Part shown: piece by piece, positions 33,694-43,138 of the stretch | Layout: every line of letters starts with the position of its first letter | Position numbering within the stretch: the stretch's first letter is position 1 | From: Micromonospora sp. CB01531 | Lineage (GTDB): Bacteria > Actinomycetota > Actinomycetes > Mycobacteriales > Micromonosporaceae | DNA length: 64,000 nt | Reading direction: 5' to 3' | Assembly (NCBI RefSeq): GCF_001905095.1 | Contig: NZ_LWLS01000013.1 | Span: 127,339 to 191,338 of the forward strand | Made by a program: the position numbers and the translations under genes | Notes under the pieces: model-generated | Database searches by the model: none | Told to the model about the DNA's origin: nothing | Seen by the model: only the letters and a program-made list of their open reading frames with translations

Positions 33694-36062
33694 GTCTGCC
33701 CCTCCCCGCCACCACCGGCCCGCGCGGCTCTGCGCCGCGCCATCCGGTTCCCGACTGCCGCCAAACGACCATCCGCCGGTACGCCATCCACGCCCACCGC
33801 CACCGCCAGGTGTGCCGCCAGCGCCGCCACCGTCGGGAACTCCACCAGCCGGGCCAGCGGCACCCGCCGGTCGAGGCGTTGCTCCAGGTGCCGCTGCAGC
33901 AGGGCAAGCTGGAGCGAATGCCCGCCCAACTCGAAAAAGCTCACCTGGCGGTCTACAGCGGGCAGCCCCAGCACCGCGCACCAGACCGCCGCGATCGTCT
34001 CCTCAAGCGGCCCCGACGGCAGCCCGGCCGTCCCCGCGACGGTTCGCACGGCCTCGGCATCCGGGTCGGGCAGGGCGGCCTGGTCAAGCTTGCCGGTCGG
34101 GCCCATCGGCAGCTCCGCCACCGCCACCACGGCCCGGGGCACCATGAAGTCCGGCAGCACCGCCGCCAACCGCTCCCGCAACCGTCCCGGCGCGATGCTC
34201 GCCCCCACAGCCGGGACCGCGTACGCGATGATCTCGTGCTCGTCGGTGCCGGACGCGGCCGCGCTGCGCCGGGCCACCACGGCGGCCTGGCCCACCCCGG
34301 GCAACCCGGCCAGGTGGGCTTCGATCTCGCCCAGCTCCACCCGATAGCCGCGGATCTTCACCATCCGGTCGCTGCGGCTCAGGTAGACCAGCGACCCGTC
34401 GGGCAGCCGCCGCGCGATGTCCCCGGTCCGGTACGCCCGCACCCCGCCGTGCTCGATGAACCGCGCCGCCGTGAGCTCCGGCAGGCCCAGATACCCCAGC
34501 GCGACGTGCGGGGTACGCACAATCACCTCGCCGGTCAGGCAGGTGGGGCGTCCGGCCGGGTCGGCCAGCACCACCTCGATGCCCGGCAGCGGGTGCCCGA
34601 TCGGCACAACGGCCTGTTCCAGCTCCGCACCGGGCGGCAGGTGGTGCTGCGCGGCGAAGCTGATCTCGGTGGTGCCGTACCCGTTGACGAACACCACACT
34701 AGGCGCGAACGACCGGCGGGCCAGCGTTACGTCGTGCCTGGTCACCTCCTCGCCGCCGAGCACGACGGCTCGGATCGACGGCAGCCGCCCACCCTCGCCC
34801 AGGCTCGCCACCAGGTATCGGTAGACGGTCGGGGTGGAGTGGTAGATCGTGACGCTGCGTTCGGCGAGGGCGTTGCTCAGGTGGCCGAGGCCGTGTGCGC
34901 GTACGTCGACGGGGACGGCGGCGGCACCGGACAGCAGGGCGCTGAACGTGTCGGTGACCGCCATGTCGTAGCCGAACGAGGTGAGCACGCTGGTGCGGTC
35001 ATCCGGCCGGATGGCGAGGTTGCGCACGTGATTGCGTACGCCGAACAGCACGTTGCGGTGGCTCTGCACCACACCCTTCGGCGTCCCGGTCGACCCCGAG
35101 GTGTACAGCACGTACGCCGGGTCGTCCGGCCGGGCGAGCCCCCTCAGCACCGACAGGTCCGGCTGGGATGTGCCTGGCTGGAGGTGCACGATCGGCAGCT
35201 GCGGCAGCCCGGCTTCGGCGGCCAGCGTGGCGGCGAGCCGCGTGTGCTCGGGGTCCGTGACGATGGCCCGCACGCCGGCGTCGCGCAGCATCCCGGCCAG
35301 CCGGACCGCCGGGAACACGGTGTCCAGCGGCACGTAGGCGGACCCCGAGGCCAGCACCGCCAGGATGCCGGTGATCGTGGCGACGCCGTGGCGGCACAGG
35401 ACCCCGACCGGCGCAGGCGGCGGCCCGTTGTCCGGGTCAGCCAGGGCCACGGTGGTGGCGGCTACGGCGGCTGCGAGTTCGTGATAGGTCACGGTCGCGT
35501 CGTCGGCCAGCACCGCCACGCGCTGCGGGTAGGCGGCGACGACGGATGCGAACGCGGTCGGGATCGTGTCACCGCGTACGCCGTCGGCTTCGGTGCCGTC
35601 GCCGCCGTGCAGCCGGGCCAGTGGTGGTGTAGGGCGCTGTTCGTAGCGGGCCGACGGCATTGCGTCGGCCGACGACGCGGCCGGGTCCAGGGCGGACAGG
35701 AACTCGGCCAGGTCGGCGCACAGGTCGTCGGCGTAGTCACCGGGCAGCCCCGACAGGGTGCCTTCGCCCAGGTCAGGGCGCATCTGGACGCTGGCGTTGG
35801 CGGTGGAACCCGGCGGTGCCGGGCGCACCGACCGCCACAGCTCGCGGATCGGGGCGTCGGCGGTCAGGTCCAACGTCACCAGGTCGTCGCCGTGCCGCAG
35901 CGTCACGACCTGGGCGCCGGTGTACCGGCGTACTAGCAGGGCGGTCGCGGTGAGGACCACCGCAGCCGGGGTGACCCCGGCGGCGTGGGCCTGCGCGGCA
36001 AGCCAGGCAGTCCGCTCGGGTGACAGGCCGAGCGGGCGGTCGGAGTACGCCGGGCTCACCAT
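33690..36062 (-). CDS. NRPS adenylation-PCP protein with an N-terminal condensation-like stub
   Basis: 790 residues. The first about 165 residues resemble only the C-terminal lobe of a condensation domain (LSPERTAWLAAQAHAAGVTP...LLVRRYTG) and lack HHxxxDG. The A domain (about 170-680) has TSGSTGTPKG, YRTGDIARRLPDG and A10 GPTGKLD. Its pocket aligned to GrsA begins D-M-T and reads approximately D-M-T-H-V-G-G-F-A, unlike the common alpha-amino-acid codes. A PCP follows (LGGHSLQ, Ser near 712). The start ATG at 36062 overlaps the PLP-enzyme stop. The adjacent PLP enzyme and dehydrogenase may make its substrate. Confidence 0.87.
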   Translation of the reverse strand: MVSPAYSDRPLGLSPERTAWLAAQAHAAGVTPAAVVLTATALLVRRYTGAQVVTLRHGDDLVTLDLTADAPIRELWRSVRPAPPGSTANASVQMRPDLGEGTLSGLPGDYADDLCADLAEFLSALDPAASSADAMPSARYEQRPTPPLARLHGGDGTEADGVRGDTIPTAFASVVAAYPQRVAVLADDATVTYHELAAAVAATTVALADPDNGPPPAPVGVLCRHGVATITGILAVLASGSAYVPLDTVFPAVRLAGMLRDAGVRAIVTDPEHTRLAATLAAEAGLPQLPIVHLQPGTSQPDLSVLRGLARPDDPAYVLYTSGSTGTPKGVVQSHRNVLFGVRNHVRNLAIRPDDRTSVLTSFGYDMAVTDTFSALLSGAAAVPVDVRAHGLGHLSNALAERSVTIYHSTPTVYRYLVASLGEGGRLPSIRAVVLGGEEVTRHDVTLARRSFAPSVVFVNGYGTTEISFAAQHHLPPGAELEQAVVPIGHPLPGIEVVLADPAGRPTCLTGEVIVRTPHVALGYLGLPELTAARFIEHGGVRAYRTGDIARRLPDGSLVYLSRSDRMVKIRGYRVELGEIEAHLAGLPGVGQAAVVARRSAAASGTDEHEIIAYAVPAVGASIAPGRLRERLAAVLPDFMVPRAVVAVAELPMGPTGKLDQAALPDPDAEAVRTVAGTAGLPSGPLEETIAAVWCAVLGLPAVDRQVSFFELGGHSLQLALLQRHLEQRLDRRVPLARLVEFPTVAALAAHLAVAVGVDGVPADGRLAAVGNRMARRRAARAGGGGEGQT

Positions 36063-37417
36063 CGGTTCAGGACGGCGGCCACGACGTCGGCGACCGTGGA
36101 CACCTCGGCGTCCGCGTCGGCGACGGCGAAGTCGTTGGAGTAGCTCCCGGTGCCGTGCACCACGATGTCGTGCCCGACCGGCACCAGGCCGCGGTCGATG
36201 GCGTTGCAGACACCGGTCAGCGCCATCACGACCGACCACTCCCGCAGCTGCTCGGGGTCGGCGGGCAGCTTGAGCCCGGCGTTGGCGAGCCAGTCCCGGG
36301 CCGCCGGGTAGCGCTGGGCGCATTCGCGTCGCGACACGACGATGCCGTCGCCGCCGTGCCGCTCGATCAACGCGTTCATCGCCGGGGAGGTCACCGGGCG
36401 GTGGGTGTAGAAGGTGGGGTCGAGCACCTCGGTCGGGTCATCGGTGACGGCCGGGAAGTGCGGGTCCTTGTCCTGCGTCCAGGTGCCCGCGCTCTCATCG
36501 AGGGTGTAGGTCGGGCAGTTGTTCCGCTCGAACGAGCCGTGGCGCAGGCTGAGCACCATGTCGGGCGTACCGAGGTGCTGCACGAGCAGGAAGCCGGGAC
36601 GGTCGGCTGGGCTGGCCTTGCCGGCCGCTTCGAGCACGTCGCGGCCCAGGTTGTAGCCGAGCAGGCCGAAAGCGCTGGAGACGGCGTGCGCGTGCCAGCG
36701 CGGGCGGGCAGCGCTGGCCGGGGCCACGTCAGCCTCGAAGGCGGCCCGGGCGGCGTCCGCGACCAGGTAGTTCTTCAGGTCCAGGGTGTACCACAGCGTG
36801 ACGCCGTGCTTGTCGTGCATCGTGGCGGCGTACTCGTCGACGAACGCGCGGCCGAGCGACTTCACTCCTTCCGGGTCGCTACCGGTGTACCGCAGCAGCG
36901 GGTTGACCTGGCGCGACTGCGGGTCGGCGGCGAGCGCGTCGTGGCGGAACTTGTGCCGGGTCGACTGTGGCGCCAGCACCACGATGGACAGCTGCTGCGG
37001 CGTCACCAGCCTGGCTGCGTAGGCACGGGCCACCGAGTCGCGCAGTGCGACACCTTTGTTGCCGGAGGTCGGCGTGAAGATGCACAGCCGCGTTCCGGTG
37101 CGCCGGATGTATTCCACGGCGCGGGCGACGATCACCATCGACGCGAACGTCTTGGTGGTCTGGGTGCCCGGGTTCGCGGTCAGGTCGAGCAGCTGGAGGT
37201 GGTGCCCGCCGTATTCGCCCAGCGGGGACCAGCTCGCGGTGGCGGCGGAGTAGTACTCGCGCACAGCCGGGGTCAGCTCGGGCAGGTCGAAGCCAGGCGC
37301 GAAGCCGGGCGTACCGGCGGGGCCGCCGGGGACGGCGCCGCACTGATCCACGGCTGACGTGATGACGTCGTAATAGTCGGTGATCAGGTTGCGTGTGGTC
37401 GGGGCGGTCACGGACAT
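36056..37417 (-). CDS. PLP-dependent fold-type-II enzyme (DUF6002-like, cysteine/threonine-synthase superfamily)
   Basis: 453 residues. Seen: a Lys in a TTKTFAS context near residue 85, fitting the Schiff-base Lys of the tryptophan-synthase-beta superfamily; the substrate-carboxylate loop PTSGNKGVAL near 115; and a GTGSY motif close to the C-terminus. These enzymes do beta- or gamma-replacement or elimination on Ser, Cys or phospho-amino acids. The gene is sandwiched between a Rossmann dehydrogenase and an A-PCP gene. The pairing recalls SbnA/SbnB, which build 2,3-diaminopropionate, so it probably supplies a non-proteinogenic amino acid. The N-terminus is longer than in SbnA. Substrate unknown. 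Confidence 0.78.
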   Translation of the reverse strand: MSVTAPTTRNLITDYYDVITSAVDQCGAVPGGPAGTPGFAPGFDLPELTPAVREYYSAATASWSPLGEYGGHHLQLLDLTANPGTQTTKTFASMVIVARAVEYIRRTGTRLCIFTPTSGNKGVALRDSVARAYAARLVTPQQLSIVVLAPQSTRHKFRHDALAADPQSRQVNPLLRYTGSDPEGVKSLGRAFVDEYAATMHDKHGVTLWYTLDLKNYLVADAARAAFEADVAPASAARPRWHAHAVSSAFGLLGYNLGRDVLEAAGKASPADRPGFLLVQHLGTPDMVLSLRHGSFERNNCPTYTLDESAGTWTQDKDPHFPAVTDDPTEVLDPTFYTHRPVTSPAMNALIERHGGDGIVVSRRECAQRYPAARDWLANAGLKLPADPEQLREWSVVMALTGVCNAIDRGLVPVGHDIVVHGTGSYSNDFAVADADAEVSTVADVVAAVLNRW

Positions 37418-38583
37418 CGGGATTCCTCCAGCACACGAGAGGCCTGCGCCGGCGTCGGGGGCGCCGTTCGCAGATGGTCGCGCAGGGCGATGAACCGGGC
37501 GAAGACCTCAGGCAGTTCAGTGACGGGCCAGCCTTCGGCCAGTTCCGGCTGGTACGCCGACAGCGCCGCCCGGGCACGCTCCGGATAGCGCACGTGACCG
37601 TCGCTGACCTCGACGCCGTCACGGTGCCCGGCGGCGGTGTTCCAGGCGACGGCCTGCGCCGTGCTGACCTCGGACGGCAGCCGCAGCTCGGCCCGGCCGC
37701 CGCTGAGCCGGACCGGATAGCCGCCCGGCAGCCCCAGCGGCCCGGGCAGGTTCGCCATGACCTCATCCGCGTCGGCGGCGAGCCCCGCCACCAGGGCGGC
37801 AGCGGCGTGTCCGGCCAGCGCGTTCAGCTCCGGCCGGGGCAGGGCACGGTAGCCGGCCAGCAGCCTGGTGACGTCCGGGACGGGCAGGCCGTCCAGCCAG
37901 GCGCGTACCTCGGCGGCGTCGTCCCCAAGGCTGTTCGGGCCGGGCGCGGCGAGGTGGGCGTGGTGGCCGAGCACCGCCAGCCGGCGCGGCCCGGGACGGC
38001 CCAGCGCGGCGTCCAGACACGCGGCCAGGGTCGCCACGTTGCCGATGCCGCACAGCACGGGCAGATTCAGCGCTGTCAGCAGCGGGTTGACCGCGTCCGG
38101 GAAGCAGCCGTTGACCAGTAACGCGTCCGGTGCGCCGCCGGCCAGCGCGGCGGCTAGCCGGGACACCAGCTCGGCCTGCAACGCCAGCGTCACCCCGAAG
38201 CCGGCCGTGGCGACCAGCTCCGTCCAGGCCGACGGCGCGTGCACCCGCTCGTACGGCGACTGTGCCGACGCGGCGCAGACCAGCACGTCGGGGCGGAGTC
38301 GGGCCATCGACACGGCGTCGGCGGCGTACCCGTCGCCGGGGTCGGTGGACGATTCGGCGGTGAACGGCTCGGCGGTGAAGCTGACCCCGGTCCCGGCGAC
38401 CGTGGCACGTACCTGCGCGCCCCGGGCCGCGCCGAGGGCGGCGGTCAGGTCACGGGCCAGCACGGTCACGCGTACCCGCTGGGGGGTGTGAATCGAGGCC
38501 AGGGAATCGCACAGCGAGCGGGCGAGCTGGCCGCTGCCCACCACGACGACGTGCCGCGGCGCGTTACCGAGGGGGGCTGACAT
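37408..38583 (-). CDS. Rossmann-fold NAD(P)-dependent dehydrogenase, substrate unknown
   Basis: 391 residues. The N-terminal nucleotide-binding loop HVVVVGSGQLARSL (GxGxxA) is clear. A middle region has LVNGCFPDAVNPLLTALN and GIGNVATLAACLD, a pattern seen in opine- or ketopantoate-type dehydrogenases. It overlaps the A-MT-PCP gene at its start (20 bp) and the PLP gene at its end (10 bp). By analogy to SbnB it might oxidise or reduce an imino or N-substituted amino acid made by the PLP enzyme. That analogy rests on gene order, not on sequence identity to SbnB. Confidence 0.72.
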   Translation of the reverse strand: MSAPLGNAPRHVVVVGSGQLARSLCDSLASIHTPQRVRVTVLARDLTAALGAARGAQVRATVAGTGVSFTAEPFTAESSTDPGDGYAADAVSMARLRPDVLVCAASAQSPYERVHAPSAWTELVATAGFGVTLALQAELVSRLAAALAGGAPDALLVNGCFPDAVNPLLTALNLPVLCGIGNVATLAACLDAALGRPGPRRLAVLGHHAHLAAPGPNSLGDDAAEVRAWLDGLPVPDVTRLLAGYRALPRPELNALAGHAAAALVAGLAADADEVMANLPGPLGLPGGYPVRLSGGRAELRLPSEVSTAQAVAWNTAAGHRDGVEVSDGHVRYPERARAALSAYQPELAEGWPVTELPEVFARFIALRDHLRTAPPTPAQASRVLEESRCP

Positions 38584-41197
38584 CGCGTCTCGCGTCCGTG
38601 ACCCGGGCCAACCAGTCGGCGAAGGACCCGGCGCGCAGGCAGCTCGCCGGGGACACCTCCAGGTCGGTCATTTCGCGCACCCGGTGCGCCACCCGCAGCG
38701 CGGTCAGCGAGTGCCCGCCGAGGGCGAGGAAGTTGTCGTCGTCATGGACGGCATCGACGCCGAGTGTGACCCGCCACGCCTCGCGCAGCCGGTCGGCGAG
38801 GGCGCTGCCCTGCTCCGGGGCCGCTTCCGCGTGCCGCCGGGGTGGCGGCGGCAGCTCCAGCCGGGCCACCTTGCCGTTGGGCAGGCGGGGCAGGCTGTCG
38901 ACGAAGACGAGCTGGTCCGGGTGCATCGCGGGCGGCAGCACCGACGCCAGGTATCCCTGGAGCAGCCCGGTTGTCAGCAGCTGGTCGGCGGGCTCATCCC
39001 AGGGCGAGGCCACCGGCGGCGGATCCTGCGGCCGCATCGCGTAGATGTAGCTGACATCGGCGTCCGCGCCGACGTTCCAGTCGCCGATCTCGTGCACCTC
39101 GAACCCGGCCGTCGACAGCAGCTCGCGCACCTGCGGCGCGGTCACGCTGCTGCGCTCGACCTCCAGGCACACCTGGCGGATGCGGGGCCAGTGCTCCGGG
39201 CGCAGGCCGCGCAGCACACTCAGCTCGGCGCCCTCGGTGTTGACCTTCAGCAGGTCAACCCGGTCCAGCCCGAACCGGTCCAGCAGCTCGGACAGGGTCA
39301 TCGTCGGCACCACGTGCGCCACGGAGGTCAGGCGCCGGTGCGCGTCGGCCAGCAGCGCGGCCTGCTCGGTCTCGTCGGCGCCGCCGCCACCCTGCCGGTA
39401 GTGCGATCGGACCAGGTCCGACGCGGCTTCGACCCGGTCGGCGCCCAGGCCGGACAGGTAGCTCAGCTCGGGAAACGAGATCAGCTTGGCCGTGCCCGCC
39501 ACATCGGTCACCGCAGCCTCCACGATGCATGCGGACTCGGCGTAGAGGCTGAGGTTGGCCCGAAGGTAAGGCAGGGTGTCCGGGTTCGGCTCGACCGCGA
39601 TCAGGTGCACGTCGCGCGCCTGGCGGGTCGCCCACAGCGAGAACAGGCCGATGTTGGCGCCCACATCGACAACGACCGCACCGTCACCGAGATGTACGCC
39701 GAACCGCGAGTACTCCGCGTGGTCGAAGATCTGCCGGTAGAGGAAGACCGCCTCGTCCGGCGACGCCGCCGTCACCGCCATGCCGTTGGGCAGCCGGTAC
39801 CGGGTCAGCCCGCCGATCGCCGGGGCCCGCCGTGGCTGCGGCACCACGTACCCGACCAGGCGCGGCTCGGAATCCTTGTCCGGCACGGCCACGACCACCG
39901 CGTCGTGCACGGCGGGATGCTTGCGCAGCACCGCGGCGACCTCGCCCGGCTCCACCCGGATGCCTCGGATCTTGATCTGGTCGTCAACCCGGCCCCGGAA
40001 CTCCAGGAAACCCTCCGGCGCGACCCGCACCAGGTCACCGGTGCGGTAGAGCCGGGCACCCGGCTGTGCCGGATCGGGCCGGAAACGTTCCGCTGTCCGC
40101 TCGTCGTCGCGCAGGTAGCCCAGGCCGACCGCGACCCCGCCGATCCACAGCTCACCGGTCTCGCCGTCGGCGACCGGCCGGAACTGCTCGTCCAGCACCC
40201 GCGCCGACACGCCGGCGATGATCCGGCCGACCGGGGCGATGCTGCCCGCGTACGCCTCAGAGCAGTCCCAGTAGGACACGTTGATCGAGGTTTCGCTCGG
40301 GCCGTACCCGTTGAACAGCCCGCACGGCAGCGCCTCACGCCACCGCCGGACCAGCTGCATGTCCAGCGCCTCACCACCGCACAGCACCCGCCGCAACGTG
40401 ACGCATCCGGCGAGTTCCGGCTCGTCGAGGACGTGCCGCAGCATGGTCGGCACGAAATGCGCGGTAGTGACGGCTTCCCGCTGGATCAGCCGGACCAGGC
40501 CGAGACTGTCGAATTGCAGGCCCGGGCCCGCGATGACCACGGTGCCCCCCGCGATGAGCGGGGAGAAGATCTCGTGCACCGACGCGTCGAACCCGATCGA
40601 CGCCTTGTGCAGCACCCGGTCGTCGGCGGCGAAACCAAACCAGTCGTGGCCCCAGGCCAGCCGGTTGACCAGCCCGGCGTGGTGCAGCACGACACCCTTC
40701 GGCTGGCCGGTGGAACCGGAGGTGAACAACACCAGCGCGGCCTGCTCCCCCGGCGGCAGCCAGCCCGCGCGATCCGGCAGGTCGGTTCCCGGCACCGCCT
40801 TGGCGGTACCCACATCGCGCCAGCGCGTGCCCGCCGGCGCGGCGACGGTAGCGGGCCGGTCCGCGTACAGGACGAGCCGGGGTGCGGCTATGGCGAGCAT
40901 CTGCTCGGCCCGGCCGGAGGGTAGCTCGGGATCGATCGGCACCGCGACCGCGCCCACCGTGAGCGTCGCCAGCAGCGACGTCACGTAGTCGGCGGATCGG
41001 TGCAGGTAGAGGCCGACCAGGTCACCCGGCCTGATCCCGGCCCGGCGCAGCAGTTCGGCCGTCGCGTCGATCCGCTCCCACAGCTGTGCGTAGCTCAGCT
41101 CACCGTCAGGGGCGACGATCGCGGGCCGGCCGGCGTCGGCGCCCGAGGGGCGGTGTACCAGATCGAGCAGGTAGCGCGGGCTGGACATGGCGGTCAT
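38564..41197 (-). CDS. NRPS adenylation domain interrupted by an FkbM-type methyltransferase, then PCP
   Basis: 877 residues. The A core (about 1-445) has TSGSTGQPKG, YRTGDLVR and the A8 block IKIRGIRVEPGE. The pocket aligned to GrsA reads about D-A-H-H-L-G-G-I-N. An insert of roughly 300 residues (about 450-770) then holds an FkbM-family methyltransferase: SAM loop VVDVGANIGLFS near 511, LIAVEPNPDT, and DLLKVNTEGAE. The A domain resumes with A10 LPRLPNGKVAR near 785, followed by a PCP (LGGHSLTA, Ser near 825). Interrupted A domains methylate the carrier-bound residue. FkbM enzymes are O-methyltransferases, so O-methylation (carboxyl or side-chain) is likely. The ATG at 41197 overlaps the upstream methyltransferase stop. 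Confidence 0.88.
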   Translation of the reverse strand: MTAMSSPRYLLDLVHRPSGADAGRPAIVAPDGELSYAQLWERIDATAELLRRAGIRPGDLVGLYLHRSADYVTSLLATLTVGAVAVPIDPELPSGRAEQMLAIAAPRLVLYADRPATVAAPAGTRWRDVGTAKAVPGTDLPDRAGWLPPGEQAALVLFTSGSTGQPKGVVLHHAGLVNRLAWGHDWFGFAADDRVLHKASIGFDASVHEIFSPLIAGGTVVIAGPGLQFDSLGLVRLIQREAVTTAHFVPTMLRHVLDEPELAGCVTLRRVLCGGEALDMQLVRRWREALPCGLFNGYGPSETSINVSYWDCSEAYAGSIAPVGRIIAGVSARVLDEQFRPVADGETGELWIGGVAVGLGYLRDDERTAERFRPDPAQPGARLYRTGDLVRVAPEGFLEFRGRVDDQIKIRGIRVEPGEVAAVLRKHPAVHDAVVVAVPDKDSEPRLVGYVVPQPRRAPAIGGLTRYRLPNGMAVTAASPDEAVFLYRQIFDHAEYSRFGVHLGDGAVVVDVGANIGLFSLWATRQARDVHLIAVEPNPDTLPYLRANLSLYAESACIVEAAVTDVAGTAKLISFPELSYLSGLGADRVEAASDLVRSHYRQGGGGADETEQAALLADAHRRLTSVAHVVPTMTLSELLDRFGLDRVDLLKVNTEGAELSVLRGLRPEHWPRIRQVCLEVERSSVTAPQVRELLSTAGFEVHEIGDWNVGADADVSYIYAMRPQDPPPVASPWDEPADQLLTTGLLQGYLASVLPPAMHPDQLVFVDSLPRLPNGKVARLELPPPPRRHAEAAPEQGSALADRLREAWRVTLGVDAVHDDDNFLALGGHSLTALRVAHRVREMTDLEVSPASCLRAGSFADWLARVTDARRDVSPPR

Positions 41198-42201
41198 GCC
41201 GTCCTTGTCGCGACCGCGACGATCGCCATCCGGGGCACCTCGGCGACGAACTGCCCGTCGGCCCGGTAGACCACCGGCCGCGCCGGGATGCCGTCACGGC
41301 CACCGAGCGCGGCCAGGTAGCCGGTGTGGTCGAAGTGGTGCGTCAGCAGCCGCCACACCTCGTCATCGCTCAGCGTCGCGAGAAACTCCCGTACCCCGTA
41401 CATGTCGCCGACATAGTCGCGAATCCGCGCGTGCGCGGACTGTGCGGTGTCGGCGCGCACGATCAGCGGGTCATAGAGGTCGACGATGCGCACCGGCAGA
41501 TCGGCCTCGGCGAACAGGCGGGCCAGTTCCGCCCGGCTGAAATGCTGGTAGTCGTGGCCACCGGAGGCGTGCGGATGCACCACCTCACCGAAGAATCCGG
41601 CCATCGGGCTCGACTCGTCGAAGTCGTGCAGCACGATCCGGCCACCGGGGCGGACCACCCGGGCCGCCTCCGCCACCGCCAGCGGCCGCTGGTGTCCCGG
41701 GATGTGATGCGTTCCGTAGGCGAGCAGCACCGCGTCCAGGCTGGCGTCGCGCAGAAACAAGAATTGCGCGGCCTGGCGTACGGCGGGCAGGCCGTGCGCG
41801 AGCGCCTTGTCGACCATGTGGCCGGACAGGTCGCCGGTGATGAACGCCAGCTTGGACTCGAAACAGGCAGACTGGCTGCTCGCCGCGCGCGCCACGGTGC
41901 CGTCGCCGCCGAGCACGTCCAGGATGACGGTGACCGCCTCGGATCCGGCCGGAGTGGCCAGCTCCAGCAGGTGCCGCATTCCGGTCCAGCGCACCAGGGT
42001 GTCGCGCTGGGCCCGGCGATAAGAGTCGCCCCGGCCGGTGGAGTCGGTGTCGAACTCGCTGACCGTGGCGGCCAGCTCCGCCAACGCCGCAGCCGCACCC
42101 GGCCGCTCGAAATCAAGCATCTCGCGCAGCTGAGGGTGGACGGTCGCCACCACATGCAAGTACTCACGCAAAATCAAGGACGGCAAGTACGACGGGCTCA
42201 T
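41194..42201 (-). CDS. Class I SAM-dependent methyltransferase
   Basis: 335 residues. The N-terminal 120 residues are helical (a dimerisation region as in natural-product O-methyltransferases). The SAM domain has motif I ILDVLGGDGTVAR near residue 125, LDAVLLAYGTHHIPG (motif II region) and VRPGGRIVLHDF (motif III). It likely methylates the peptide-polyketide product or a precursor. The ATG at 42201 has a GAGGT ribosome site; a longer frame to 42354 has no good start region. It is the first gene after the type II thioesterase in the operon. Confidence 0.8.
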   Translation of the reverse strand: MSPSYLPSLILREYLHVVATVHPQLREMLDFERPGAAAALAELAATVSEFDTDSTGRGDSYRRAQRDTLVRWTGMRHLLELATPAGSEAVTVILDVLGGDGTVARAASSQSACFESKLAFITGDLSGHMVDKALAHGLPAVRQAAQFLFLRDASLDAVLLAYGTHHIPGHQRPLAVAEAARVVRPGGRIVLHDFDESSPMAGFFGEVVHPHASGGHDYQHFSRAELARLFAEADLPVRIVDLYDPLIVRADTAQSAHARIRDYVGDMYGVREFLATLSDDEVWRLLTHHFDHTGYLAALGGRDGIPARPVVYRADGQFVAEVPRMAIVAVATRTA

Positions 42202-42367
42202 GAGCACCTCGGCGCACGAAAGGTTTGCCGCCTCGTCAGCGACGTCCCTTTGATGAAACGGATGGCGAACTTTAGCACCGCATCTCGCCGGGCGGCTACG
42301 TCGAACACCCGACACAATGGAAGCCCTCGGGTGGGCAAGAGTCCTTATATACATCCATTGTCGATGA

Positions 42368-43138
42368 TTACGCCGCAGCGGTGTGAGTGGCGACGATGCG
42401 TCGCATAAGGTCCAAGATTTCCGACTGGTAATCAGTCAGGAAGAAATGCCCACCGGCGAACACATGTCGCTGCGGCGGGGCCGCGCATTCCAGCGCCCAC
42501 CCGGCCGCCCGGTCCAGGTCCACGTGCCCGTCCCGCTCGCCGAGCAGCACGTGCACCGGCAGTTCCAGCGGCGGCTCGGCACGGTAGGTGTACCGCTCGG
42601 ACAGGGCGAAGTCGGCCCGGATGCCCGGCAGGATGATCTCCATCATCTCCCGGTCCGCCAGCAATCCGGCCGGGGTGGCCCCGAAGTCGCGCAACGCCTC
42701 GATCAGGCCGGTGTCGTCGAGTTCAGAATAACGCTGCGTGATCAGCCGGGTCTGCGGCGCCTCGGCCCCGCTGACCAGCAGCGCCAGCGGATCGGGCGCG
42801 TCCCGGCGGCGCAGCTCCCGGGTCACCTCGAACGCCAGCAGCGCACCCAGGCTGTGCCCGAACAGCAGGAACGGCCCCGACGCCCGCTCGATGACGGCCG
42901 TCGTCAGCTGATCCACTAGCTCCGTAACGTCGTCCACGGGCGGCTCGTGCATCCGGACTCCCCTGGCCGGCATCAGCGCGACCTGCAACGACAGCTCCGG
43001 CTCAGCCATCGCCTGCCACTCCATGAACGACGCGGCGATGCCACCGGCATACGGGAAGACGAAGACCTGCGCATCGCCGGTGGACTGCGCCAGCGACCCG
43101 AACCAGCGGCTCGCGCCGCCCGCACTCACCGGGGACAT
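42368..43138 (-). CDS. Type II thioesterase of the cluster
   Basis: About 256 residues of alpha/beta-hydrolase fold (260 if Met at 43150 is used). FVFPYAGG near the N-terminus, nucleophile Ser in LFGHSLGALLAFE, Asp in GERDGHVD, His in FAGGHFFL. Type II thioesterases clear wrongly loaded or stalled carrier domains of NRPS/PKS lines. It is the first gene of the minus-strand biosynthetic unit, separated from the methyltransferase by 166 bp, so the latter may have its own promoter. Confidence 0.92.
   Translation of the reverse strand: MSPVSAGGASRWFGSLAQSTGDAQVFVFPYAGGIAASFMEWQAMAEPELSLQVALMPARGVRMHEPPVDDVTELVDQLTTAVIERASGPFLLFGHSLGALLAFEVTRELRRRDAPDPLALLVSGAEAPQTRLITQRYSELDDTGLIEALRDFGATPAGLLADREMMEIILPGIRADFALSERYTYRAEPPLELPVHVLLGERDGHVDLDRAAGWALECAAPPQRHVFAGGHFFLTDYQSEILDLMRRIVATHTAAA

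Noticed and set aside
42202..42354. A 51-residue N-terminal extension of the cluster methyltransferase.
   Set aside because: It is basic and unlike the family, and the ATG at 42201 has its own ribosome site.
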